DNA of 64,000 nucleotides from the NCBI RefSeq assembly GCF_021730395.1, contig NC_069361.1, forward strand, positions 61,203,001 to 61,267,000. The letters run 5' to 3'. Positions 1 through 9,876 of the stretch are shown here, piece after piece (within the stretch, counting starts at the first letter, position 1; each line of letters begins with the position of its first letter). The notes under the pieces are model-generated. The model made no database searches and was not told where the DNA came from. It saw only the letters and a program-made list of their open reading frames with translations. The position numbers were made by a program, and so were the translations under genes. This DNA comes from Mercenaria mercenaria (lineage: Eukaryota; Mollusca; Bivalvia; Venerida; Veneridae).

Positions 1-546
1 ATAACTAGGACAGTAGGTCAAATAACACAAAAGCCTTGTGACCTCTCTAGAGGTCATATTTTTCATGGGAACTACATGAAAATTGGTCTGAATGTTCATC
101 TTGATGATATCTAGGTCAGGTTTGAAACTGGGTCAACTGCAGTCAAAAACTAGGTCAGTAGGTCTAAAAATAGAAAAACCTTGTGATCTCTCTAGAGGCC
201 ATACTTTTGAAAGGATCTTCATGAAAATTGGTCAGAATGTTCACCTTGATGATATCTAGGTCAATTTCGAAACTGGGTCATGTGCCGTCAATAACTAGGT
301 CAGTAGGTCAAATAATAAAAAATCTTGTGACCTCTGTAGAGGCCATATTTTTCAGTGGATCTTCATGAAAATTGGTTAGAATTTTTATCTTGATGATATC
401 TAGGTCAGATTCAACACTTGGTCACATGAGCTCAAAAACTAGGTCACAATGTCAAATAATAGAAAAAAAAATGACATCATACTTGGTTTAAAACTGGGTC
501 ATGTGGGGACAGGTGAGCGATTCAGGACCATCATGGTCCTCTTGTT
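1..546 (-). mobile_element. Helentron-like non-autonomous element, head end, minus strand
   Basis: Read on the minus strand, the element starts near 546 with ACAAGAG, a small hairpin (GGACCATGATGGTCC) and then CGCTCACCTG. It continues into tandem units of about 145 bp that each contain the words for 'aggtcagtaggtc' and 'ctctagaggccat'. It runs off the window at position 1. The head is the same type as those at 7455 and 13721 but the internal repeat differs. This end structure fits HINE or 'pearl' elements of bivalves, which are non-autonomous relatives of Helentrons. No protein is encoded. The family assignment is inferred from structure only. Confidence 0.7.
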
Positions 547-2084
547 ATTATTTGACCTACTGACCTAGTTACTGACGACACGTGACCCAGTTTCGAATTT
601 GATCTAGATATCATTCAGGTGAACATTCTGACTAATTTTGATGAAGATCCATTCGAAAGTATGGCCCCTAGAGAGGTCACAAGGTTTTTCTATTTTTAGA
701 CCTACTGACCTAGTTTTTGACCACAGTTGACACAGTTTCGAACTTAACCTAGATATCATCAAGATGAACATTCAGACCAACTTTCATACAGATCCAATGA
801 AAAATATGGCCCCTAGCGAGGTCACAACGTTTTTGTATTATTTGACCTACTGACCTAGTTATTGAAGGCACATAACCCAGTTTCAAACTTGACCTAGATA
901 TCATCAAGGTAAACTTTCTGACCATTTTTCATGAGGATCCATTCAAAAGTATGGCTTCTAGAGAGGTCACAAGGTTTTTCTATTTTTAGACCTACTGACC
1001 TAGTTTTGGATCGCAGTTGACCCAGTTTCGAACTTGACCTAGATATCATCAAGATGAATATTCAGACTAAAGTTCATACAGATCCCATGAAAAATATGGC
1101 CTCTAGAGAGGTCACAAGGTTTTTTTTATTATTTGACCTACTGACCTAGTTTTTGATGGCACTTGACCCAGTTTCAAACTTGACCTATATATCATCCAGG
1201 TGAACATTCTGACCAATTTTCATGAAGATCCATTGAAAAATATGACCTCTAGAGAGGTCACAAGGATTTTCTATTTTTAGACCTACTGACCTAGTTTTTG
1301 ACCGCACGTGACCCAGTTTCAAACCAGACCTAGATATCATCTAGGTGAACATTCTGACCAATTTTCATGAAGATCCATTGAAAAATATGGCCTCTAGGGA
1401 GGTCACAAGGATTTTCTATTTTTTGAAATAGTGACCTAGTTTTTGACCGCACATGACCCAGTTTCGAACTTGACCTAGATGTCATCCAGGTGAACATTCT
1501 GACCAACTTTCATAAAGATCCATTGAAAAGTATGGCCTCTAGAGAGGTCACAAGGTTATTCTATTTTTAGTTATTTATTTATTTATTTTGTTGGGTTTAA
1601 CGTCGCACCGACACAATTATAGGTCATATGGCGACTTTCCAGCTTTGATGGTGGAGGAAGACCCCAGGTGCCCCTCCGTGCATTATTTCATCACGAGCGG
1701 GTACCTGGGTAGAACCACCGACCTTCCGTAAGCCAGCTGGATAGCTTCCTCACATGAAGAATTCAACACCCCGAGTGAGGCTCGAACCCACATCGGTGAG
1801 GGGCAAGTGATTTGAAGTCAGCGACCTTAACCACTCGGCCACGGAGGCCCCCTATTCTATTTTTAGACCTACTGACCTAGTTTTGGACCGTACGTGACCC
1901 AGTTTCAAACTTGACCTTGATATCATCAAGATGAACATTCTGACCAACTTTCATAAAGATCCCATGAAAAATGTGACCTCTAGAGTGGTCACAAGCAAAA
2001 GTTTACGCACGGACTCACGGACGGACGCACGACGGACGCTGCGCAATCACAAAAACTCACCTTGTCACAAAGTGACATGTGAGC
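547..2084 (+). mobile_element. Helentron-like element, tandem-repeat body and 3' hairpin tail
   Basis: About nine units of roughly 145 bp lie here in the opposite orientation to the copy at 1-546. Each unit includes 'gacctactgacctagtt' and 'cctctagagaggtcac'. The copy ends with a run of GGACGGACGCACGACGG-type repeats and a terminal hairpin (CTCACCTTGTCAC / GTGACATGTGAG), closing in GAGCTAA. No head is present at its left edge, which abuts the head of the inverted copy. A SINE interrupts it at 1571-1852. After the tail the sequence switches to another array. Confidence 0.7.
1571..1852 (-). mobile_element. tRNA-Leu-derived SINE with 14-bp target duplication
   Basis: On the minus strand this begins with a tRNA-like head. 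It has an A-box (TGGCCGAGTGGTTAAGG), an anticodon loop reading CAA between short stem arms, a long variable arm, and a B-box (GGTTCGAGCC). Together these suggest a type II tRNA, Leu(CAA)-like. A body follows, and the 3' end is GACGTTAAACCC then AACAAAATAAATAAATAA. The 14-bp direct repeat TATTCTATTTTTAG (1557-1570 and 1853-1866) flanks it exactly, so this is a full insertion into the tandem array. Confidence 0.88.
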
Positions 2085-2513
2085 TAAAAAAATCAGCATC
2101 AGAGTTATGCATCTTGTGTCACATGATGTGGGTGATGAGGTGGAACATCTATTTTAAGTTTGAATCAATTCCATTTAGTAAAAACTGAGATATAGTGGAA
2201 ATTCAGCAGCAAAATTTACCTAAAACTGTAAGTAAAAGGGGGCATAATTCATGAAAAGTTGGTGTCAGAGTTATGCACCTTGTGTCACAAGATGGGAGTG
2301 ATCAGGTGGAACATCTATTTCAAGTTTGAATCAAATCCATTTAGTAATAACTGAGATATAGTGAAAATGCATCAAAATTAACCTTAAATTTTAAGTAAAA
2401 GGGGGCATAATTCATGTAAAGTTGGTGTCAGAGTTATGCACCTTGTGTCACATGATGTGAGGGATAATATGGATCATCTATTTTAAGTTTGAATCAAATC
2501 CATTTAGTAATAA

Positions 2514-3772
2514 GGCCTCACCAAATTAAAAAGTTGTTCATCGGATTTGCCGCTCGTATATTTTCAGAAACACAAAAAAAATATTTTTTTTTGTTTTTGG
2601 CTTGCGCTCGCCCCATTGAAAAAAATCAATCCAAAATTTTTTGGTGCGCTACTTTTTACGGACGTAAAAGTGTATAAACGCTTTTAATTCCTGTCCTAAA
2701 ATGTTCTCAAATGGATTTTAATCAAAATAAATACATACTACGCACACATCGTCTAAAATAAATCATAACACTTATATTTAGTTGCATTAAAGTTGTTTCC
2801 CCTTTAAGCAGTTAGGCCATTTTCTTCAAATGTTTACCAAATTACATGCAAAAAAAATCGATTTATTTCATTGAAAACTGGATGAAGAAAAGCTTACTAA
2901 TTTATTTGATAACATCAATCTACATTATTTTGGCAAGGGTAAATACTTATTGATGCATGTCACTTATCTGTTTTCTGTTTTTCCTGTCCAAATGATCAGC
3001 ATTTGCATACGAAAGTTGGTGGGGTAAGGAATTTACATTATGAGTTGTTTTCAGAACCATTTCGATTTTCAAATTTTCCAATCATTTAGTTGACTAATGT
3101 TAATGCTAATGCACGTTAATCTCCATTTCAGACTTTAATTGAGACTTTGTTTCAACAAATTTAATATGTTATGAAAGTTTAAAGTTAGAAGAGCTGTACA
3201 ATAAGACATCATGCTCGACTTTTCTGAATTAGAGCTTTGCCAGTAAAAGGGGCATGATAGTCAGAAGCTTTGAAAGTACAGAGCTATTGGTCATTATATA
3301 AAACTTAATATTTGATGTATCAAAAACTTTGTAAAGTCAGCTAAGAATGCTACATTTTCATAGCAGTAAATATTCAAGTCACATATGTATGTGATAAGTA
3401 TGGTGTAAGGTTATGCATTGTTGTTTATTACATATTTTCTAACAGCATTTTCAGAAGCATGCATTATTTGATTACAGTGTACTGTATGACACTGTTGATA
3501 CATTTTTTTCACGAGTTCGCTTTGTTGTGCGTCTGCAGGTCAGATTTTCTCAATCCCTGGAGACTTACTTTATAATTTAATAGGGCTATGCATTCTATTT
3601 TAAGGTTTTTATTAGTCAGCCGAGAGCCAAATGAAGATAAATATATTTCTTCGCTCTTCGCTCGCTCCTGATTTTCTCAAAAACCTAAACAAATATTTGA
3701 ATTATTTTTTGCTCGCCTCCACAATTTTTTCAGAAAAAAATCCGATGAACAACTTATCAATTTGGTGTGGCC
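2514..3772 (+). mobile_element. Non-autonomous PIF/Harbinger-like transposon, copy 1
   Basis: The ends are GGCCTCACCAAATTA and its near-complement ending GGTGTGGCC. The terminal inverted repeats are about 35 bp, then become looser with TTCGCTCTTCGCTCGC-like words. The target duplication is TAA (2511-2513 and 3773-3775). Removing the element restores an intact unit of the surrounding 162-bp array, so the empty site is known. A 3-bp TWA duplication with GGC/GGG-type ends is the rule for PIF/Harbinger and Tourist elements. No transposase frame is visible, so it is 1,259 bp of non-coding passenger. Confidence 0.8.
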
Positions 3773-4139
3773 TAACTGAGATATAGTGAAAATGCATCAA
3801 AATTAACCTTAAATTCTAAGTAAAAGGGGGCATAATTCATGTAAAGTTTGTGTCAGAGTTGTGCACCTTGTGTCACATGATGTAAGGGATAATGTGGATC
3901 ATCAATTTTAAGTTTGAATCAAATCCATTTAGTAGTAACTGAGATACAGTGAAAATGCATCAAAATTAACCTTAAATTTTAAGTAAAAGGGGGCATAATT
4001 CATGTAAAGTTTGTGTCAGAGTTATGCACCTTGTGTCACATGATGTGAGGGATAATGTGGATCATCTATTTTAAGTTTGAATCAAATCCATTTAGTAGTA
4101 ACTGAGATATAGTGAAAATGCATCAAAATTAAACTTAAA

Positions 4140-4142
<3 letters not shown>

Positions 4143-4186
<44 letters not shown>

Positions 4187-4238
4187 CGGGTTAAACGTCT
4201 TTTTCAACAATTTTTCAGTCATATAAACGACGGTGTCT
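4143..4238 (-). mobile_element. 5'-truncated SINE with (TG)n tail
   Basis: A run of about 20 TG repeats is followed by TTCGGGTTAAACGTC and about 40 bp matching the SINE at 42156 and 58307. Then the 162-bp array resumes. Only the 3' part of the SINE, read on the minus strand, was inserted, as expected for incomplete reverse transcription. The target duplication is at most 2-3 bp and is not convincing. Confidence 0.75.
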
Positions 4239-4371
4239 AAGTAAAAGGGGGCAAAATTCATGTAAAGTTGGTGTCAGAGTTATGCACCTTGTATCACATG
4301 ATGTGGATGATCAGGTGATACATCTATTTTAAGTTTGAATCAAATCCATTTAGTAGTAACTGACATAATAG

Positions 4372-4592
4372 ATTTCGGGACGGGACCTGACTCCTATATA
4401 GCGCCCCCCAATCATGTTTGGTGGGGGTATAACTAAAGAATTAAGTGGTTACGGTATGAATACAAAGGATTTCTATTGTCCTAGGCCACACCTCCTACCA
4501 CCTAAGGTACCAATCGTGTGCTCGGACGGACGACGGAAAAGCGAATTCCTATAGTCCCCGAAACTGGTTTTCAACCAGTAGAGGACTAATAA
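4372..4592 (+). mobile_element. Short candidate Helentron-like element with TAGTCC hairpin tail
   Basis: The segment has a 5' hairpin-like stretch (CCCCCCAATCATG / GGTGGGGG) next to CTGACTCCTATATAG. It also has a CGGACGGACGACGG run, and a 3' hairpin closed by TAGTCC and GGACTA followed by ATAATA. The order matches the Helentron-like elements elsewhere in the window but the tag differs. At about 220 bp it would be a very short member or a remnant. The exact left edge is uncertain. Confidence 0.45.
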
Positions 4593-4919
4593 TATGCATT
4601 ACCCAAAATTAGCATACAGGGTATTCCCAAAATTTTATCTTCTTATATATTTTCCTTGCAAAAAGTACTGTTTTACCTCCATGTGTTTTACATGTGGATG
4701 TAAATAAATCTTGTTTTTCTGCCAGAAATGGAAAGATTGCAGTTGAATAGTTGCATCTCAATTGATTCACTCAATTGGGACAATGTAACTACAGAGGATG
4801 TCACCATCATCCACTCTTTATACTGCTGCATGCAAATGGCGGTTAGACTGCATGGTGGTTTTCACAGCCAGTGCTGTGGTTAACCTTACTTGATACAAAT
4901 ATTACAAATACCAGTAAAT
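4593..4919. other. Unassigned AT-rich stretch
   Basis: There is no open frame with recognisable motifs, no repeat seen elsewhere in the window and no RNA gene. It lies between a Helentron-like remnant and the hAT-like element. Confidence 0.4.
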
Positions 4920-5995
4920 CAGGGTTCTCCCCAGGATTTTGTTATAGCCGGGCTCTGTGGAATTATACCCGGGTACACTTTTTAGCCGTTAATTGCGATA
5001 AACATATTATTCATTTAAGTAAATTGAGGTGATGAATTATAAGAATAATATGAAACAACTTCTGAAACTGCATATATTAACATATTTATCAAAGGTAGCT
5101 TAAATAAATCAAGAAGAAATCAAAGCAAGAATCATTATTTCATATTTTCTTCTTGATTTTCTTTGAAGTTGGGTTTAAAAGACAATATGCATTGTGATTT
5201 TTTTCTTGCATCAATTAAGTTTTTACAGAAACATAGGAGCTTTGAGAGGAAACATTGTTGATCTATTTGATCCTTACAGTGGCAAACACAATCTATCTTT
5301 TAATTCTGTGTTTTGTGTTTTAGTTGAATCTGCAGCTCATTTAAATATTTAAAGTAAAAGTAATTTAATCAAATTATTGATGTTTTCTACCTTCTCTGAC
5401 ACTATGTATTGGCTTATCCGAATTTGTGTCGTCCAAAATACTATGCAGTTTCAGGTATGGTCTTTCCTGGGGTTCACCATTAGCAGTTGCAATTTTGCAA
5501 GTTTTGCAGGTAGTTTTATTGAAATAGCCTAGCTATTACTTGCTGGATATGGAAAATACAATATTAATGGTTCGGCATGTTCTACCAGTGTCCGTTTTAT
5601 CTGGTTGCAACAGAACAGATTTGTCAATTCTCTGCCGACCAGTTTCATTTTTAAAAATGCCAAAATTTATTACAAGCAATATCAAAATTTGTTTGTAAAT
5701 CTGTTTGATTTGAACCCGATGTATTTCTGCTCAAAATAAAATGTGGTTTGCAAAAAAATTGTTGTGCACAAAAACGAAAGTACAATTTGACAGTTGGCGC
5801 CGTGACAACATTCCGCAACTATAACATTATCGATTTTGCCTCAGGGCATGATCGAAACAGGTAATTATCGGCTGGTTTTGTTTACAGGTGATAAAATGTA
5901 TACATGAAAATTGATAATATTGAAATTTTATAGCCGGGCGCTAAGATATTTAAGCCGGGCGCAGCGCCCGGCTGATAGGGCCTGGGAGTACCCTG
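4920..5995. mobile_element. Non-autonomous hAT-like transposon
   Basis: The left end is CAGGGTTCTCCCCAGG and the right end is the near complement ending CCTGGGAGTACCCTG. Inside each end is a GCCGGGC word, and the right side has an extra GCCGGGCGCAGCGCCCGGC palindrome. CAGGG ends are typical of hAT elements, which make 8-bp duplications. Here only a 6-bp direct repeat GTAAAT (4914-4919 and 5996-6001) is seen, so the outer two bases may have changed. No transposase frame is present. The strand cannot be told. Confidence 0.6.
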
Positions 5996-6177
5996 GTAAA
6001 TATATTCATTTTCATGATAAGAACATATTGCTTTAATGATAACTTTAATGTTTTGGACATACTTCTCCATTTTAATATCACTTAACCATATGGACTTTGA
6101 GTACACTGATTCAGGTGACGGCATTTAGACATACTATTGATAGGGTTGTTATTTGAAACTGAAAGCTGATTTTAAAT

Positions 6178-6812
6178 GGCAGTGGCTAGGATTATGGTAC
6201 CGTAATCCTTGCCTCCTATTCTAGGATTACGGAAGTTTCGTATTCCTAGACAATCCTATGAGGATAGGCTAGGATTACGGAAGTATTTAAGAGGAATCGA
6301 ATATAAGTTATATAGGAAATGCATAAATGATGTTTGTAATTTTGTTTTTTATTTAGAGTATGTTATTATTTCATATTCATGATTTTGCATTTTTTTCTTT
6401 AATTTTTCATTGTTTCTTCTCTATTTTTTTCTTTTCTCTTTCTTCTTTTTTATTTATTTTTTCTTTCTTTTCTTCTTTTTTATCTATTTTTTCTTTCTTT
6501 TGTCATTTTTTAAACACTTGACTATAGATTTTTACTAGTTGTTACTCTGTTTATACACTTGAAGTGAGTGCCGCTATTAATATATCGTTTAAGTTTATAC
6601 TAACCCAAAATGGCGGATCTATGACACGAAATAATTTTAACTGAAGTAAGTAAGTTTACAACATCTTTTATGCATGTCCTAACATATATTTGATGCTTCT
6701 TAAATACTTCTGTAATCCTAGCCTATCCTCATAGGGTTGTCTAGGAATACAGAACTTCCGTTATCCTAGAATCGGAGGCTAGGGTTACTGAACCGTAATC
6801 CTAGCCACTGCC
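6178..6812. mobile_element. MULE-like MITE with ~125-bp terminal inverted repeats
   Basis: Both ends start GGCAGTGGCTAGGATTA and the inverted similarity runs about 125 bp (6178-6300 against 6690-6812). The arms repeat the word 'taggattacgg' several times. The 9-bp direct repeat ATTTTAAAT (6169-6177 and 6813-6821) flanks it. Long inverted repeats with a 9-bp duplication point to the Mutator-like superfamily. The 385-bp core is a T-rich, non-coding stretch. Confidence 0.7.
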
Positions 6813-6821
6813 ATTTTAAAT

Positions 6822-7454
6822 AATTTGGATCTCTTGAGGATGCACAACTTCACGTAAATAATGTATCAAAATAAGTTTATTTTAATATATTTAGCCTAAG
6901 TTTAGATAAATGCATAAGAGATGAATCCTTATCCCCACCAATATTGTTAACTCCAGGCTAGACTGTCAAGAACACATTAGCTAATCGATATAAAACTACA
7001 GTTTGGTCGCCAATAGCAGATAACTTTTGATAATTGTTTCTGTATTTTTTTTTCAAAAGTTTATCAAAGGTAATGAAACTTTGTGGTCATGAATATTAAT
7101 GTTTTACAATTATGAATACAAAATGTTTATTAACTTTTGTTGCATCTTCATAATCAAGTTCAATGAACCGCTTGACCAAGCATTTGCTCAACACAGAAAC
7201 CAACCATCACTTTGACAGTGAAATTTTGCAGACGGCTCTCCCATTTCTTTTCAACGAAATAAACCTACATCAACTAAGAGGTAAACCATTCTAGACCAGT
7301 ATTACCAAATAATGACTTATAATTTGCTTGTACAAATTTGCTATCAAAGCAAGTTGTAGTGAAGTTGCCATAACCGGTTAACTGGAGCAGAAGACACTCC
7401 GGCTCCTGGTAAGAAAGGTGGTGGAGTTGTATTGCCATGTAACTACATTTTCAA
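6822..7454. other. Unassigned stretch
   Basis: AT-rich sequence between the MULE-like MITE and the next Helentron-like element. I find no exon, repeat unit or RNA gene that I can support. Confidence 0.4.
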
Positions 7455-8710
7455 ACAAGAGGGCCATGATGGCCCTGTATCGCTCACCTGTTATCATTGC
7501 ACTTGAGGACAAGAAGGTCCTCAGAAAAAATATCTAAGTCCAAAGGACAGGAACAACAAAGGAAAGAAATTTAACCAAAAAGAAAAACAAAATTCTTACA
7601 AGGTCAAATATGTCAAAATACACCTAAAAATTGGAGGTACCATCCATGTTGTACCACAGAAAAGTGGTGTCGGTTTTTCCCTACAGCCAATAATAAAAAA
7701 GTTACTAAAAATAGGCTATTTATAGTAATGTAAAAGGGAACTAATTCAAAAGAAAATTATTGTAAGGTAACAAAAGAAGGATCTGCCAAATAAATCTGTT
7801 GACATAAATGAAATTTCAGATCAGTACCTTCATTAGTTACGGAGATATACCCATTTTAATTTGAAATAAAGGGAGGTAATTTGACATAAAATCAGTCCAT
7901 AGTTATATCCTGATTGGCTCGGTCCAACTAATGACAATAATGAAATTTCAAATAAGTCCTGTAAGTACTTACTGATATAAATCCATTTTGACTACAATCA
8001 GGGGAGGTAATCAGATATAAAATAACTCTGGAAACTACGACTGGATCTGATTTGTCATGGAATCTAAGATTTATTGTTGTTGAAGATATTTTGGAAGTTT
8101 GTATCAAATAAAACCATAAATGAAGTCTCTATATGGCTGCAAAAGCCAAAATAGCCAATTTTTGACAATTAAGGGGCCATAACTCTGGAACCCATGATAG
8201 AATCTGGCCAGTTTAAGAAAGGAACCAAGATTTTGTGGTGATACAAGTTGTGTGCAAGTTTGGTTAAAATCAAATCATAAATGAAGTTGCTATTGTGCAG
8301 ACAAGGTCAAAATAGCTAATTCTGGCGCTTTCAGGGACCATAACTCTGGAACCCATTAGGGGATCTGGCCGGTTCAACAAAGGAACTGAGATCTTATGGC
8401 AACACAAGTTTTGTGCAAGTTTGGTAAAAATCAAATCATAAATAAAGCTGCTATTGTGCAGACAAGGTCAAAATAGCTGATTTTGGCCCTTTCAGGGGCC
8501 ATAACTCTGGAACCAATAATGGGATCTGGCCAGTTCAAGAAAGGAACCGAGATCTTATGGTGATACAAGTTGTGTGCAAGTTTGGTTAAAATAAAATCAT
8601 AAATGAAACCACTATTGTGCAGACAAGAAATTGTTGACGGATGCACGGACGGACGACGGACGAAGGGTGATCACAAAAGCTCACCTTTTCACTATGTGAC
8701 AGGTGAGCTA
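7455..8710 (+). mobile_element. Helentron-like element, family 1 (ACCTG tag), complete
   Basis: The head is ACAAGAG, hairpin GGGCCATGATGGCCC, then ATCGCTCACCTG. The body includes about three tandem units of roughly 140 bp ('ccataactctggaaccca', 'gtgcagacaaggtcaaaat'). The tail has GGACGGACGACGGACG, then a hairpin with CTCACCTTTTCAC against GTGACAGGTGAG, ending in GAGCTAA. The 5' tag GCTCACCTG is the inverse of the last arm CAGGTGAGC. These subterminal inverted repeats plus a 3' hairpin are features described for Helentrons and HINEs. It has no coding capacity and needs a helper. Confidence 0.8.
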
Positions 8711-8827
8711 AAAAGTAGACATATTGATTATTAACTTGCCAAACTCAGTCAGTTGCTTAAAATCATCAAAGCAGGTAGTTTAATGGAACTGGAAAAAATG
8801 GAAAAGATTACAGTATTGGTGTGACTA

Positions 8828-9864
8828 ACAAGAGCACCGCCTTGCGGGTGCTGACGCTCATCTGATTTTTTTTGTGTAATAGAAATATTGTCCTACCCAT
8901 GATTTTCTAAGTCTAAAAAGGGCCATCATTCTTGCAAAAAGCAGGATAGAGTTATGTTTCTTGATGTACAGTGTCCACTTATGATGGTGAAAAACTGTTG
9001 CAAGTTTTAAAGCAATAGCTTTGATAGTTTATGAGAAAAGTTGACTTAAACATAATACTCAACCAAGAAAATGATTTTCTAAGTCAAAAAGGGGCAATAA
9101 TTATTGCAAAAAGCAGGATGGAGTTATGTTGCTTGCTGTACAGGGTCAGCTTATGATGGTGAACAAGTGTTGCAAGTTTCAAAGCAATAGCTTTGATAGT
9201 TTAAGAGAAAAAGATGACCTAAACATAAAACTTAACCAAGAAATCTGATATTTTCTAAGTCCAAAAGGGGCCATAAATCTTGCAAAAAGCAGGATAGAGT
9301 TATGTTTCTTGCTGTACAGGGTCAACTTATGATGGTGAACAAGTGTTGCAAGTTTTAAAGCAATAGCTTTGATAGTTTAGGCTAAAAGCTGACCTAAACA
9401 TAAAACTTAACCAAAAAAAACTGATTTTCTAAGTCCAAAAGGGGCAATAAATCTTGCAAAAAGCAAGATGGAGTTATGTTTCTTGATGTACAGGGTCTGC
9501 TTATGATGGTGAACAAGTATTCCAAGTTTCAAAGCAATAGCTTTGATAGTTTAGGAGAAAAAGTTGACCTAAACATAAAACTTAACCAAGAAATCTGATA
9601 TTTTCTAAGTACAAAAGGGGCCATAAATCTTGCAAAAAGCAAGATGGAGTTATGTTTCTTGCTGTACAGGGTCAGCTTATGATGGTGAACAAGTATTCCA
9701 AGTTTCAAAGCAATAGCTTTGATAGTTTAGGAGAAAAGCTGACCTAAACATAAAACTTAACCAGGCAACGCCGACGCAGACGCCGACGCCGACACCAACG
9801 CCGACAACCGCTCAAGTGATGACAATAACTCATCATTTTTTTTCAAAAAATCAGATGAGCTAAA
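8828..9864 (+). mobile_element. Helentron-like element, family 3 (ATCTGATTTTTT tag), complete
   Basis: The head is ACAAGAG, hairpin CACCGCCTTGCGGGTG, then CGCTCATCTGATTTTTT. The body holds about five units near 175 bp ('gcaaaaagcaggatagagtt', 'agcaatagctttgatagtt'). The tail carries CGCCGACGCCGACACC repeats, then a hairpin CTCATCATTTTTTTTC against AAAAATCAGATGAG, ending GAGCTAA. Architecture and order match family 1 although the tag and body are unrelated. The element is non-coding. Its tail is 12 bp from the Harbinger-like copy at 9877. Confidence 0.8.
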
Positions 9865-9876
9865 AATGGTTTCTTA

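Larger units (their letters stand above)
2085..4371 (+). repeat. Tandem array of ~162-bp units, interrupted by three insertions
   Basis: Units repeat 'agtaaaagggggcataattc', 'gttatgcaccttgtgtcac' and 'gaatcaaatccatttagta'. The spacing is about 161-162 bp (2231 to 2392; 3819 to 3981). A Harbinger-like element (2514-3772) and a SINE fragment (4143-4238) split the array. It probably is the body of another Helentron-like element, because other such elements here carry arrays of similar period. Neither a head nor its own tail is seen. Confidence 0.7.

Noticed and set aside
547-2084. Regular direct repeats as a CRISPR array
   Set aside because: The units are about 145 bp of continuous repeat without unique spacers, and the context is animal DNA.
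1931-2188. 85-codon frame with TDSRTDARRT
   Set aside because: It spans the GGACGGACGC-type tail of a Helentron-like element and is not a protein.
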